Positions 32,256 to 42,578 are shown, numbered from the stretch's first letter. The stretch: DNA of 64,000 nt from Tenderia sp965602225 (GCA_965602225.1 CBFCYE010000001.1:182654-246653), one strand, 5' to 3'. Translations and numbers: made by a program. The notes: generated by a model not told the origin, from the letters alone.

Positions 32256-33272
32256 TTACTTTTCTTTAAGCTGCTTTTCCAAAGCCCTTAAACGCCGCGC
32301 CATGCCATCCAACTGACCAAAACGGACAGCATTCTTGCGCCACTCTTTGTTTCCAGCTAACTGGGTGCCCGACGAATACAGGCCAGACTGGTTAATATTA
32401 CCAGTGACCAGGCTCATCGCGGTAATGTGAACATCATCGGCAACCATCAGATGACCGACTACGACGACTCCACCACCTATCTGACAACGCTTGCCGATAG
32501 TAGTACTGCCTGCAATCCCCGTAGCACCGGCAATGGCAGTATGGGCACCAATACGGACGTTATGGGCAATCTGAATCTGATTATCCAGCTTAACACCCTC
32601 TTCGATCACTGTATCCTCAAGGGCACCGCGATCAATAGTTGTATTGGCACCAATCTCAACATCGTCGCCAATAATAACACTTCCAAGTTGCGGCACCTTA
32701 AACCACTCCCCCTGATCAGGCGCAAAACCAAAACCATCACTACCGATCACTGTACCTGAGTGAATCAAGGCCCTTTGGCCTATCTGCACGTCATCGGCAA
32801 TTGAGACGTTGGCAGCCAGACGACTGTCGGCACCAATGCTGACCCCCTGGCCAATGGCACAGCCGGGGCCTATCTGCACCCCTGGACCAATACAGGCATC
32901 GGCCGCAATATAACAATTGGCAGCAATGGCGGCCGTAGGATCTATCTCCGCTGCTGGCTCAACCACAGCGCTGGGGTGAATACCTGCCGTTTGTCTCGGC
33001 TGCGGATTTAACAAGGTCGCAGCACGGGCATAGGTAAGATAAGGGTTACTAGAAACCAGGGCATTAACCGGGCAGGCATCACTATCTTCAGGGCGAAGGA
33101 TAACCGCGCTAGCCTGGGTCGAAGCCATATAACGGCGATAACGGCTATTGGCCAGAAAACTGATCTGACCAGGCCCAGCCGTTTGCAGTGTAGCTACAGC
33201 GGTAATATTGCAAGACGCGTCGCCAACAAGCTCAACACCAAGCTGACCAGCTAACTTACCAAGGCTAATCAC
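32256..33272 (-). CDS. lpxD: UDP-3-O-(3-hydroxyacyl)glucosamine N-acyltransferase
   Basis: Third step of lipid A synthesis. The 338 residues comprise an N-terminal uridine-binding domain (about 1-100, with ISFLANSRYRRY), then hexapeptide repeats including IAHNVRIGAHTAIAGATGIAGSTTIG with the catalytic His, and a short C-terminal helix. It sits between skp (16-base gap) and fabZ. Confidence 0.98.
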   Translation of the reverse strand: MISLGKLAGQLGVELVGDASCNITAVATLQTAGPGQISFLANSRYRRYMASTQASAVILRPEDSDACPVNALVSSNPYLTYARAATLLNPQPRQTAGIHPSAVVEPAAEIDPTAAIAANCYIAADACIGPGVQIGPGCAIGQGVSIGADSRLAANVSIADDVQIGQRALIHSGTVIGSDGFGFAPDQGEWFKVPQLGSVIIGDDVEIGANTTIDRGALEDTVIEEGVKLDNQIQIAHNVRIGAHTAIAGATGIAGSTTIGKRCQIGGGVVVVGHLMVADDVHITAMSLVTGNINQSGLYSSGTQLAGNKEWRKNAVRFGQLDGMARRLRALEKQLKEK

Positions 33273-33288
33273 TCACCTATCCCCAATA

Positions 33289-33786
33289 CTATTTTAGACG
33301 CGCTAAAACTGCGTCGGTCACCTCAACCTTTGGGCTGGCATAAGAGACACCTTCAAACAAGATCAGGTCAAAGCTCTGATCCTTGGCATAGGCCTGGATA
33401 GCTTCTCGCAGCACTTCCCAGACCTTGGCCATTTCCTGGTTGCGGCGAATAGTAAAATCCTCCCGCAATTCGGTATCTTTCAACTTCAACTCGCGCTGCG
33501 CTGAGACAATCTGACGCTGTTTTTTCTGTTTTTCTTCCGCACTCATAAAGGCACTGTCTTTCAAAAATCGTTCTTCACGGTCACGGAGCTGTTGTTGCGC
33601 CGCCAAGATCTCCTGCTGACGCGGTTCGAATTCTTTCTTAATGCGCTCTGCCGCAGCCTGCGCCTGAGGTGATTCTTCAACCAGACGCGTGCCATTAACG
33701 AAACCAATCTTGGTATCCGCCGCATTTACGCAAACAGGCAACATCAAAGCACCGGCCACCAACAAACTTGTAAGCAATCTATTCAA
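33289..33786 (-). CDS. skp: Periplasmic chaperone Skp/OmpH
   Basis: Holds unfolded outer-membrane proteins on their way to BamA. The 165 residues start with a Sec signal peptide (MNRLLTSLLVAGALMLPVCVNA) followed by the beta core TKIGFVNGTRLVEESPQAQ, a long charged coiled coil (the tentacle) and the returning strand FDLILFEGVSYASPKVEVTD. It is 17 bases downstream of bamA. Confidence 0.95.
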   Translation of the reverse strand: MNRLLTSLLVAGALMLPVCVNAADTKIGFVNGTRLVEESPQAQAAAERIKKEFEPRQQEILAAQQQLRDREERFLKDSAFMSAEEKQKKQRQIVSAQRELKLKDTELREDFTIRRNQEMAKVWEVLREAIQAYAKDQSFDLILFEGVSYASPKVEVTDAVLARLK

Positions 33787-33803
33787 AACAACTTCCTCCG
33801 CAA

Positions 33804-36089
33804 TTAAAAGAAACTTCCCAGTGTAAACTGGAACGATTCCGTACTATCACCTGGTTTATCATTCAATGGGTTAGACAGACTGAATGACAACGGCCCTATT
33901 GGCGACAACCAGATCAAAGACATCCCGGTCGACTGCCTCAATTCGGCGCTATTGTAATAGTCAATGTCATCAAAGACATTACCCACATCCCAAAACAGGC
34001 TCATTCTGACGGTACTATTTTCTTCTGTAAACGGTGGCATAAAAATCAACTCAGCACTGCCAACCACACGAAAATCCCCACCTAAGGCATTGCCATTTTC
34101 GCGGGGGCCCAGAGTGCTCGAACGATAACCACGCACTGAGTGAGCACCACCGGCATAAAAACGCTCAAAGAACGGCAGCTCGGTGGTGTCACCATAACTA
34201 TCACCATAGTTGATTTCAGCCTCAACAGATGTGGTCATTCTCTTGGTCAGCGGGTAAAACCAACGACTACGTGAAGCGACCTTGTAAAAATTCAACTTAC
34301 TATTAGGGAAAGCGATATCTGTAGACAAGGTCTGAACAAAGCCTTCTGTGGCAAACACTGTTTTGTTGCGTGTATCATGACTCCAACTCAGACTGAGTTT
34401 AAATACATCGAAGGCATCAGCGTTGTTCTCGAGAAATTGAAGATATGACTGCGGTGTGCCGGAGGTGGTTTTGACGACAGTATTTTCGTAGCCGACACCG
34501 AGCCTGACAGTATCGTATTCTGACATAGGGATGCCATAGGTAATCGTCCCACCCCAAACATCAGCAATGTAATTGGCCGTATTTAACTGTGAGGCATCCG
34601 TCTCACGATACGACAGCCTGATGCTGCGACTTATGCCATCCAACGTATAATAAGGGTTGGTATGAGAAAAGCTGTAAACCTTATTCGCCTTACTGGTATT
34701 AACCTCAGCGCTGATACGTTTTCCCGTCCCCAAAAAATTATCCTGACTGACACTGGCATTCAACAACAAACCTTCACCACCACCGGAATAACCCAGCCCC
34801 AGCATCAAACTGCCTGATGGCCGCTCAGTGACCGACATATTGACATCAACCTGATCACTTGAGCCTGGCACTAAAGGTGTTTCTAGCGTCACTTGCTCTA
34901 GATAACCCAAACGCTGAACACGCACCTGTGAACGATTCAATTTGGTCGTCGACAACCACGCCCCTTCCATTTGGCGAAATTCGCGTCGAATCACCTCTTC
35001 ATCAGTCTTTTCATTGCCGCTAATATTAATCCGGCGCACATACACACGCTTACCTGGATCAACAAAAAAGGTCAGACTGACTTGTTTGTTTTCAGCATCG
35101 ACCTCAGGAACGGCATTAACATTGGCAAAGGCATAACCTTCATTACCAAGACGATCACTAATGGCGCTGCTGATTGCATTTACCTTACGCCGAGAAAAAA
35201 CATCATCTTTTTCAACATCAATAAGTGACTTAAGATCGGCCTCGGGAACGATTAGATCACCCGCCAGCTCAATGGAACTAATGCTGAATTGTTCGCCCTC
35301 ATTGATATTTAGGGTTATGAAGACTGATTTTTTTTCTGGCGTAATCGAGACCTGTGTAGATACAACATTAAAATTTATATAACCACGATCAAGGTAAAAA
35401 GACTTCAGCATTTCAATATCTGCTGCCAGTTTCTGCTTTGAATACTGGTCACGACTGCTAAAGATTGAATAAAAGGCTGGAATGCCTAATTCAAACATGT
35501 CCAACAAATCATCTTCATCAAAATCACTGGCGCCGATAATGTTGATCTGCCTGATCAGGGCAACCTCACCCTCCTGGATTTTGATGTTTACATCAACCTG
35601 ATTTTCACCTGTCTCAGTAATCTCTGTCTCAACTTCAACAGCATAAAAGCCCCTGATTACATATTGCTGTTGCAAATCAATTTCAATACGATCGAGCAAG
35701 GAAGCATCAAGGATGCGCCCCTTGGTAAGGCCGGCACTACTCAAGCCCTTTTCAAGATCTTCACTGCTTATCTCACTATTACCAGTAATAGTAATAGAGG
35801 CAATAGATGGGCGCTCAAGAACTTTCACAATCAAGGCACTACCATCACGCAGCAGCTCGATGTCTTTAAAAAATCCTGTTTTATACAGGGTCGCAATTAT
35901 TTCAGCTGATTTTGAATCTCCAAGCTCAGCACCAATTTCTATCGGCAGATAGTTAAAGATGGTGCCCTCACTAATACGCTGTAAGCCCTGAACACGGATG
36001 TCAGCAACCGTAAAACTTTCGACCGCGTTAACGACGCCTGCCCACAGGACAACAAACAACAAAAACATTTTCGACAGCAGTTGTTTCAT
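33804..36089 (-). CDS. bamA: Outer membrane protein assembly factor BamA
   Basis: Essential barrel that folds other beta-barrel proteins into the outer membrane. Signal peptide MKQLLSKMFLLFVVLWAGVVNA, then five POTRA repeats (about 23-420; the first begins FTVADIRVQGLQRISEGTIF), then the 16-strand barrel with the conserved VRGYRSSTLGPRE lid-loop motif and the terminal Phe of LGSFF. I chose ATG 36089 because it begins the signal peptide; the frame upstream to 36143 overlaps rseP. Confidence 0.98.
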   Translation of the reverse strand: MKQLLSKMFLLFVVLWAGVVNAVESFTVADIRVQGLQRISEGTIFNYLPIEIGAELGDSKSAEIIATLYKTGFFKDIELLRDGSALIVKVLERPSIASITITGNSEISSEDLEKGLSSAGLTKGRILDASLLDRIEIDLQQQYVIRGFYAVEVETEITETGENQVDVNIKIQEGEVALIRQINIIGASDFDEDDLLDMFELGIPAFYSIFSSRDQYSKQKLAADIEMLKSFYLDRGYINFNVVSTQVSITPEKKSVFITLNINEGEQFSISSIELAGDLIVPEADLKSLIDVEKDDVFSRRKVNAISSAISDRLGNEGYAFANVNAVPEVDAENKQVSLTFFVDPGKRVYVRRINISGNEKTDEEVIRREFRQMEGAWLSTTKLNRSQVRVQRLGYLEQVTLETPLVPGSSDQVDVNMSVTERPSGSLMLGLGYSGGGEGLLLNASVSQDNFLGTGKRISAEVNTSKANKVYSFSHTNPYYTLDGISRSIRLSYRETDASQLNTANYIADVWGGTITYGIPMSEYDTVRLGVGYENTVVKTTSGTPQSYLQFLENNADAFDVFKLSLSWSHDTRNKTVFATEGFVQTLSTDIAFPNSKLNFYKVASRSRWFYPLTKRMTTSVEAEINYGDSYGDTTELPFFERFYAGGAHSVRGYRSSTLGPRENGNALGGDFRVVGSAELIFMPPFTEENSTVRMSLFWDVGNVFDDIDYYNSAELRQSTGMSLIWLSPIGPLSFSLSNPLNDKPGDSTESFQFTLGSFF

Positions 36090-36102
36090 ATGGATTACAG
36101 GT

Positions 36103-37461
36103 TTAATTAACAAAGAAACGTAAAATATCATTATAAAAAGCAACCACCATCATCCCCAGCAACATAGCGATACCGATTTTCTGCCCCACTAGCTGAGTAT
36201 TCTCCGACACAGGGCTGCCTTTAAATAATTCAACCAGGTAATAAAACAAATGACCACCATCCAGCATCGGCACTGGCAACAGGTTTAAAACACCAAGACT
36301 AATGCTGACGATAGCCAGAAAGGTCAGGAATGAAATAAAACCTATGCTGGCGGAATAACCGGCATAGCGGGCAATACTAATTGGACCACTAAGATTTGAA
36401 AGTGAAATATCACCGGTCACCATTTTACCTAACATACGTAGCGTAAGATAGGACATGTCCCATGTTTTGGCTGCCGCATTTATCAAGGCTACACCAGGGC
36501 CATATTTCACCTCTGATTTCAGTTCATCAGGCATTTCCTGCATCTGAACACCGGCACCTATTTTTCCTATGTCACCCTCAACACGCACCGGCGTAATAGA
36601 AAGGTTCAGCTGTTCACCAGCTCGCTCAACGCCGATTTCAATCGGCTTCTCAGGCCTGGCACGAACATAATCAACCAGCTGCTCCCAATCATCTATGGCA
36701 GCGCCATCAACAGAAACAACTTTATCGCCGACTTCTAAGCCAGCACGGTCCGCAGAACCACTAGGCGCCAACTTACCAATAATGGCAGTGATCGCAGGCC
36801 GGTAGGGTCTAAGACCAACAAAATCGAGCAGGCCACCACGATTTAGATCCTCAGGAATGCTATCAAAGCGAATGACTCGCTCTATCTGCCCAACTGTGTC
36901 AGGCCGCTCAAGTTTGACCACTACTTCACCAGAGCTAATCGCATCATCAAGCATGGAAACCACGGCGACTTCCCAGGTTGGCGTTGCTCTGCCGCCAATG
37001 GCAACAATATGCTCGCCCTGCTCGAGTCCCGCCGCAGCAGCCATTGAGTCAGGACTGACCTGACCAACAATCGGCTTCATCCCCGTCACACCAATGACAA
37101 AGATCAGCCAGTATGTGGCAATCGCCAATATAAAATTGAATAACGGCCCGGCAACAACAACTGCCGTCCTTTTGGCCAATGACTGGCGATTAAAGGCACG
37201 ATGAATTTCCTCTTCAGGCACATCTGCTTCACGCTCATCAAGCATCCGCACATAACCGCCCAGAGGAATGGCAGCCAGCACATATTCAGTTTTATCCGCC
37301 CCGGCTGTTATCGACCACAACGGTTTGCCGAAGCCAACCGAAAAACGTAGCACTTTGATGCCAACCTTACGCGCAACCCAGTAGTGACCAAACTCATGAA
37401 CAGTGATCAAGATACCGAGGGCAAGGATGAAAAAGAAAACTGATGATAATACTGTGACCAT
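36103..37461 (-). CDS. rseP: Site-2 protease RseP
   Basis: Inner-membrane zinc metalloprotease that completes RseA cleavage in the sigma-E envelope stress response. The 452 residues have the HEFGH zinc motif in the first membrane helix, two tandem periplasmic PDZ domains (about 115-290), and the NLLPVPMLDGG motif in the third helix. ATG 37461 is preferred; the open frame three codons earlier starts with TTG. Being next to bamA fits its role in monitoring outer-membrane protein folding. Confidence 0.97.
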   Translation of the reverse strand: MVTVLSSVFFFILALGILITVHEFGHYWVARKVGIKVLRFSVGFGKPLWSITAGADKTEYVLAAIPLGGYVRMLDEREADVPEEEIHRAFNRQSLAKRTAVVVAGPLFNFILAIATYWLIFVIGVTGMKPIVGQVSPDSMAAAAGLEQGEHIVAIGGRATPTWEVAVVSMLDDAISSGEVVVKLERPDTVGQIERVIRFDSIPEDLNRGGLLDFVGLRPYRPAITAIIGKLAPSGSADRAGLEVGDKVVSVDGAAIDDWEQLVDYVRARPEKPIEIGVERAGEQLNLSITPVRVEGDIGKIGAGVQMQEMPDELKSEVKYGPGVALINAAAKTWDMSYLTLRMLGKMVTGDISLSNLSGPISIARYAGYSASIGFISFLTFLAIVSISLGVLNLLPVPMLDGGHLFYYLVELFKGSPVSENTQLVGQKIGIAMLLGMMVVAFYNDILRFFVN

Positions 37462-37478
37462 ACCGTCCAATTAATTAT

Positions 37479-38651
37479 TTAGTGCACTAGCGCCTGAGCA
37501 AACTGTCTTGCCTCTGCGTCAGCGCTCAGAATTTGCTCAAGACTGGTCACCGCTGCCGACTCGATACCCTTCATGGTTTGTTCGACGACGGATGCAATGG
37601 CGGTAAATTTCAAGCGTCTATTCAAAAATGCATCTACGGCGACTTCATTGGCCGCATTTAAAATTGCAGAGGCAGTACCGCCTTGTTGCATGGCTTCATA
37701 GGCCAGCCGCAGACAGGGAAACCGATCAAAATCTGGTTCTTCAAAATCAAGCCGGGCAATATCAAACAAGTTAAGTTTTTTTACACCTGCATCTATCCGC
37801 TCCGGCCAGGCCAAGGCGTTTGCAATAGGTGTGCGCATGTCCGGGCTGCCGAGCTGCGCCAGCACTGAGCCATCAACATAATCCACCAGTGAATGAATCA
37901 CGCTCTGAGGATGTATGACCACCTGTATCTGGCTTGGTTCGGCATTGAACAACCAACAGGCTTCGATTAGCTCCAGCCCCTTATTCATCATGGTGGCCGA
38001 ATCAACTGAAATCTTGCGCCCCATCACCCAGTTCGGATGGGCACAGGCCTGTTCCGGTGTTACCGCATCAAGCTCACTAAGCTCACAACTTCGGAATGGA
38101 CCACCCGAGGCAGTCAATAAAATTTGTCTGACACCGGAAGCCGCCATATTGCCGGCATAGCTCGCAGGCATACTCTGAAAGATCGCATTGTGCTCACTGT
38201 CGACCGGTAACAACACGGCGTTATTGTTTCTGACCTCATCCATAAAGATCTTACCGGACATCACCAGCGCTTCTTTATTTGCCAGCAGAATACGCTTACC
38301 AGCCTTGGCAGCCGCCAGGGTCGGTAACAATCCGGCGGCACCGACGATTGCAGCCATTACATAGTCAGCCTCTGGCATTGATGCCACCTGTATCAGGCCA
38401 GCCTCACCGGACAAAACCTTTATCTCATCCAGACCAGCATGACGCAGCTCGTTTGCCAATGTCTCGGCTGCGGCCTCATCAGCCATAACGGCATAATCAG
38501 GCAGGCAAACACGACACTGTTCAAGCATCTTGGTCACATCACTGTTAGCCGTTAATGCAATAGCACGATACTTGTCTGAATGGCGCGCCAGCACATCTAG
38601 TGTATTAACACCGATAGAACCAGTTGAACCGAGTACGGTAACGCCGATCAT
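37479..38651 (-). CDS. dxr: 1-deoxy-D-xylulose 5-phosphate reductoisomerase
   Basis: Second step of the MEP isoprenoid pathway, making MEP from DXP with NADPH. The 390 residues start ITVLGSTGSIGVNTLDV-like (here MIGVTVLGSTGSIG, the NADPH loop) and contain LLANKEALVMSG, LPVDSEHNAIFQ and SVDSATMMNKGLELIEA. It overlaps cdsA by 4 bases. Confidence 0.98.
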   Translation of the reverse strand: MIGVTVLGSTGSIGVNTLDVLARHSDKYRAIALTANSDVTKMLEQCRVCLPDYAVMADEAAAETLANELRHAGLDEIKVLSGEAGLIQVASMPEADYVMAAIVGAAGLLPTLAAAKAGKRILLANKEALVMSGKIFMDEVRNNNAVLLPVDSEHNAIFQSMPASYAGNMAASGVRQILLTASGGPFRSCELSELDAVTPEQACAHPNWVMGRKISVDSATMMNKGLELIEACWLFNAEPSQIQVVIHPQSVIHSLVDYVDGSVLAQLGSPDMRTPIANALAWPERIDAGVKKLNLFDIARLDFEEPDFDRFPCLRLAYEAMQQGGTASAILNAANEVAVDAFLNRRLKFTAIASVVEQTMKGIESAAVTSLEQILSADAEARQFAQALVH

Positions 38652-39478
38652 GAAACGTTCTCAAACACGGCCAAGGCCAGGGCAAAGATTGGCGCTGCGG
38701 CAGTCAGACTGTCAATACGATCCAACACACCACCATGACCAGGCAATAACTGACCACTGTCCTTAACACCGGCACGCCGCTTGAACAGACTTTCAAACAG
38801 ATCACCAATCACAGACAACAACACTACGACCACAGACAATAGAACAAAACTGATCCCACCCAGCACAGGCAGATCAAAACTAGTAGCACCAATCACGGAA
38901 AACAACGCTGCTGCGAGCAAACCACCGACAACCCCTTCAATAGTTTTGCCCGGACTCACCTGCGGTGCGAGTTTGTGCTTACCAAACTTACGCCCAGCAA
39001 AATAGGCACCACTGTCGGCAGCCCAAATCAGCACCATCACAAACAACAACATGGCTGGACCATCGTCTGAAAAAGCATGTATATACGTCATAGCCAGCCA
39101 GGTAGGAATCAGCACAATGACACCGACAAACAGGCCAAACTGGGTATCAATAGGTTTAAGCCCTGTTTCACCGCGGTAACGAAACACCCAAACGGTGCCA
39201 ATCAACCACCACAACCCAGCAACAACCAGTGCAGCAAAGATAAAGTTTTCAGATGTCGCCAGTAAAAATTTGGACAGATACAGCAACATCGCAATAAAGG
39301 CCACATAAGCCGACCTGGCAAGTGTTGAATGTAAACCGATCAGACGCGCCCACTCCCAACTACCAAGCAGGACAAACAAAGCCAGGACAAGCCCAAGCAC
39401 AGTAGTACTCAGTTCAAGTACAGCCCAGATAACCAGCGGAATAAGCGCCAGGGCAGTCAACAAACGTTGTTTAAGCAC
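38648..39478 (-). CDS. cdsA: Phosphatidate cytidylyltransferase
   Basis: Makes CDP-diacylglycerol for phospholipid synthesis in the inner membrane. The 276 residues contain about seven hydrophobic segments and the C-terminal signature DLFESLFKRRAGVKDSGQLLPGHGGVLDRIDSL, preceded by VSPGKTIEGVVGG. It overlaps uppS by 8 bases and dxr by 4, so the three are tightly coupled. Confidence 0.97.
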   Translation of the reverse strand: MLKQRLLTALALIPLVIWAVLELSTTVLGLVLALFVLLGSWEWARLIGLHSTLARSAYVAFIAMLLYLSKFLLATSENFIFAALVVAGLWWLIGTVWVFRYRGETGLKPIDTQFGLFVGVIVLIPTWLAMTYIHAFSDDGPAMLLFVMVLIWAADSGAYFAGRKFGKHKLAPQVSPGKTIEGVVGGLLAAALFSVIGATSFDLPVLGGISFVLLSVVVVLLSVIGDLFESLFKRRAGVKDSGQLLPGHGGVLDRIDSLTAAAPIFALALAVFENVS

Positions 39479-40232
39479 GTTTTATCTGCTCCACTTGATC
39501 ACCCGTACGACCAAAACGACGTTGTCGTCCGGCAAACCATTCCAGCGCAACATTTAACTGTTGCTTGTCAAAATCAGGCCACAGCACATCAGTAAAATAA
39601 AGTTCGCTATAAGCCAGCTGCCACAACAGAAAATTACTAATACGTTGTTCACCACCGGTGCGAATAAACAGATCTGGTTCAGGCATATCTGCCAAGCAAA
39701 GTTGTTGCTGAATCATGCTCTCATCCACCGCAGCGGCAGTCATCTCACCAGCCTCAACCTGCAGCGCCAACTTTTGCACCGCCTGGGCGATATCCCAACG
39801 ACCGCCATAGTTGGCAGCAACCGCCAGCAACAGACCAGTATTATCCTTGGTTCGTTCCTCGGCTTTTCTGATTTCTTTTTGAAGTTTGTCGGAAAAGCGC
39901 CCCAGATCACCAATCACCCGCAGACGAACATTGCGTTCATTCAGTTTTTTGGTTTCGCGTTGCAGGGCAACAAAGAACAGCTCCATTAGCAGGCCGACCT
40001 CTTTCTCAGGTCGACGCCAATTTTCGCTACTAAATGCAAATAGGGTTAATGCTTCAACACCAAGTTCACCACAGCGTTGAATGATTGAACGTAGTGATTC
40101 CACTCCGGCACGATGACCGGCCACACGTGGCATGAGACGTTGCTTGGCCCATCGGCCATTGCCATCCATAATAATGGCGACATGGCGAGGCAACTTGCCA
40201 TAGTATTCTTGAGCTTGTTCGCCTTCAGACAT
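39471..40232 (-). CDS. uppS: Undecaprenyl diphosphate synthase (cis-prenyltransferase)
   Basis: Elongates farnesyl diphosphate to the C55 lipid carrier used for peptidoglycan and O-antigen. The 253 residues show HVAIIMDGNGRWAKQR with the catalytic Asp, FAFSSENWRRP, and the C-terminal RTGGEQRISNFLLWQLAYSELYF. It is separated from frr by a strong hairpin terminator. Confidence 0.98.
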   Translation of the reverse strand: MSEGEQAQEYYGKLPRHVAIIMDGNGRWAKQRLMPRVAGHRAGVESLRSIIQRCGELGVEALTLFAFSSENWRRPEKEVGLLMELFFVALQRETKKLNERNVRLRVIGDLGRFSDKLQKEIRKAEERTKDNTGLLLAVAANYGGRWDIAQAVQKLALQVEAGEMTAAAVDESMIQQQLCLADMPEPDLFIRTGGEQRISNFLLWQLAYSELYFTDVLWPDFDKQQLNVALEWFAGRQRRFGRTGDQVEQIKRA

Positions 40233-40272
40233 GCAGTACCTACAGGTATTAGTGCAATTCGAATTAAAATCG

Positions 40273-40298
40273 CGAAGGAGGCAACAAGGCCTCCTTCG
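40273..40298 (-). terminator. Hairpin between frr and uppS
   Basis: A perfect 10-bp stem CGAAGGAGGC/GCCTCCTTCG with a 6-base loop, just after the frr stop and followed on the minus strand by CGATTTTAATT. It should end or attenuate the rpsB/tsf-pyrH-frr transcript before uppS. Confidence 0.75.
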
Positions 40299-40308
40299 TA
40301 TTCTGTTT

Positions 40309-40866
40309 CTAGATTTCCATCAGATCTTTTTCTTTGACTTCAAGCATCTGCTCAATATCAGCAATATGCTTGTCAGTGATCTTTTGAATTTCATCTTCAG
40401 CACGACGAGCGTCGTCCTCACCAATCTCTTTTTCCTTCAGCAGCTCTTTGATATCGTTATTAGAATCGCGGCGAATATTGCGACACGCCACGCGTGCGCC
40501 TTCGGCCTCACTCCTAACCACTTTAATCATTTCTTTACGACGTTCTTCAGTCAGCATCGGCAGCGGAACACGAATAACATCGCCCGTTGATGACGGATTC
40601 AGGCCAAGATCAGAATTCAAAATAGCCTTTTCAATCACCGGAACCATGCTCTTGTCCCAAGGCTGCACCGAAAGTGTTCTGGCATCGGAAACAGATACCG
40701 AAGCGGCCTGATTGATCGGTACTATGTTGCCGTAAAAGTCCACCTTAACGTGATCCAACAGGCTGGTATGGGCGCGGCCAGTTCTGATCTTGGTGAACTC
40801 ATCCTTCAAGGCAACAAGACTCTTACCCATCCGTGTTGAAGCGTCTTTTTTTATTTCTGCAATCAT
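40309..40866 (-). CDS. frr: Ribosome recycling factor
   Basis: Splits post-termination ribosomes together with EF-G. The 185-residue protein is full length, with MGKSLVALKDEFTKIRTGRAHTSLLD and the C-terminal helix of the three-helix bundle. It is 12 bases behind pyrH. Confidence 0.99.
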   Translation of the reverse strand: MIAEIKKDASTRMGKSLVALKDEFTKIRTGRAHTSLLDHVKVDFYGNIVPINQAASVSVSDARTLSVQPWDKSMVPVIEKAILNSDLGLNPSSTGDVIRVPLPMLTEERRKEMIKVVRSEAEGARVACRNIRRDSNNDIKELLKEKEIGEDDARRAEDEIQKITDKHIADIEQMLEVKEKDLMEI

Positions 40867-40878
40867 TCTTCTATCCCT

Positions 40879-41604
40879 TTAGCGAACAAAAGTGCCTACA
40901 TGGCCACCCTGCATAATTTTCATCAGGGCACCCGGCTCATTAATATCTAAAACACACAACGGCATATTGTGATCGCGGCACAACACAATCGCTGTAGCAT
41001 CCATTACTTCCAGACGCTGATCCAAAACCTCATCAAAGCTTAGATTTTCATAACGAGTAGCGGACGGGTCTTTAACCGGATCAGCTGTATAAACGCCATC
41101 AACTTTAGTGGCCTTAATCAGCAAATCAGCACCAATCTCAATGGCACGCAGACTAGCGGCCGAATCAGTAGTAAAGAATGGATTACCGGTACCAGCGGCA
41201 AAGATAACTACCCGACCCTTTTCAAGATGCCTTACGGCACGGCGCTTGATGTAGTCTTCGCAAATCTGGTTGATTTTGACTGCGGATAAAACACGGACAT
41301 ATGCACCAAGGTGCTCCAGTGCATCCTGCATCGCCAGCGCATTCATTACCGTAGCCAGCATACCCATATGATCGCCGGTAACACGTTCCATACCGGCTTC
41401 AGCCAGACCGGCACCACGGAAAATATTTCCGCCACCAATCACCAAGCCTACTTCGATACCCGCCTCAACCAGTTCTACAACGTCGCGCGCTATTCTCTCA
41501 ATGGTCTGAGGGTCAATACCGTATTGACCCTCACCCATTAATGCTTCACCGCTCAGCTTCAACAGTATCCGTTTGTAAACAGGTTTTGCCTTGCTGTCAG
41601 ACAC
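40879..41604 (-). CDS. pyrH: UMP kinase
   Basis: Phosphorylates UMP to UDP, feeding the CTP synthase encoded elsewhere in the window. The 241 residues of the amino-acid-kinase fold include RILLKLSGEALMG, VIGGGNIFRG, FAAGTGNPFFTTDSAA and ATKVDGVYTADP. It starts 3 bases after the tsf stop. Confidence 0.99.
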   Translation of the reverse strand: MSDSKAKPVYKRILLKLSGEALMGEGQYGIDPQTIERIARDVVELVEAGIEVGLVIGGGNIFRGAGLAEAGMERVTGDHMGMLATVMNALAMQDALEHLGAYVRVLSAVKINQICEDYIKRRAVRHLEKGRVVIFAAGTGNPFFTTDSAASLRAIEIGADLLIKATKVDGVYTADPVKDPSATRYENLSFDEVLDQRLEVMDATAIVLCRDHNMPLCVLDINEPGALMKIMQGGHVGTFVR

Positions 41605-41607
41605 GGA

Positions 41608-42486
41608 TTAAGCTCCTTTAGCTTGAGCCATAACTTCGGCGACGAAGTCCTCTTCTTTCTTCTCTATGCCTTCACCTACTTCCAGACGGTAAAAGGCAGT
41701 AACAGTCGCGCCCTTTGAAGCCAGCAACTTCTCAACAGTTTGATCAGGATCTTTAACAAAAGGCTGTCCTACCAGAGTGATCTCTTTCAGGAACTTGTTG
41801 ATGCGACCACCAATCATCTTTTCAATAATTTCAGGTGGTTTACCACTTTCAGCAGCCTGGGCAGTAAAGATCTCTTTTTCTTTTTCGATAACTTCAGCAG
41901 GTACGTTGTCAGCACTAACACAAACAGGCTTGCTTGCAGCAACGTGCATAGAGATATCCTTAGCCAGCTCTTCGTCACCACCAACAACACCGGTCAGAAC
42001 ACCAATGCGGCTACCATGCATGTAAGCACCAACAACACCTTCTGACTCAACGCGGCTAACACGACGAACTGTGATGTTCTCACCAATCTTGGCGATCAGT
42101 TCTTTGCGGCTATGCTCTACTGTATTGCCAGCATCAGCAGCCGCTTCCAACAATGCTTCAGCAGTGCTAGCACCCGAATTCAAAGCCGTATTTGCAACAG
42201 CGTTAGCAAATGCAATGAAATCGTCACCCTTGGCAACAAAATCAGTTTCGCAGTTAACTTCAACCAAAACGGCCTGTTTGCCATCAGTGCTACGCGCCAT
42301 CGCGATGACTCCTTCAGCAGCAACACGATCAGACTTTTTGTCTGCCTTAGCCAAACCGCTCACGCGCATCATCTCGATAGCAGCGTCGATATCACCGTTG
42401 GTTTCAACCAGCGTCTTTTTACATTCCATCATGCCGGCGCCAGTGCGCTCGCGCAGTTCTTTTACTAGGGCTGCAGTAATTGCCAT
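41608..42486 (-). CDS. tsf: Elongation factor Ts
   Basis: Nucleotide exchange factor for EF-Tu. The 292 residues start with the UBA-like domain ITAALVKELRERTGAGMMECKKTL, carry the TDFVAKGDDF motif of the core, and include the MHVAASKP region. It is the second gene of the rpsB-tsf pair, after a hairpin of possible attenuation function. Confidence 0.99.
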   Translation of the reverse strand: MAITAALVKELRERTGAGMMECKKTLVETNGDIDAAIEMMRVSGLAKADKKSDRVAAEGVIAMARSTDGKQAVLVEVNCETDFVAKGDDFIAFANAVANTALNSGASTAEALLEAAADAGNTVEHSRKELIAKIGENITVRRVSRVESEGVVGAYMHGSRIGVLTGVVGGDEELAKDISMHVAASKPVCVSADNVPAEVIEKEKEIFTAQAAESGKPPEIIEKMIGGRINKFLKEITLVGQPFVKDPDQTVEKLLASKGATVTAFYRLEVGEGIEKKEEDFVAEVMAQAKGA

Positions 42487-42531
42487 TGCCTCAACCTCTC
42501 ATCTTATTTGTGTGTTCAATCTATAAAGTGA

Positions 42532-42550
42532 GCCGCCCTGTTCGGGCGGC
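42532..42550 (-). terminator. Hairpin between rpsB and tsf
   Basis: GCCGCCC (42532-42538) pairs with GGGCGGC (42544-42550) around a 5-base loop. It lies 28 bases downstream of the rpsB stop and about 45 before tsf. There is no clear T-run, so a partial terminator or a processing site is likely. Confidence 0.5.
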
Positions 42551-42578
42551 CCTGAAACGTGCCCTTTAAAAGGAAACG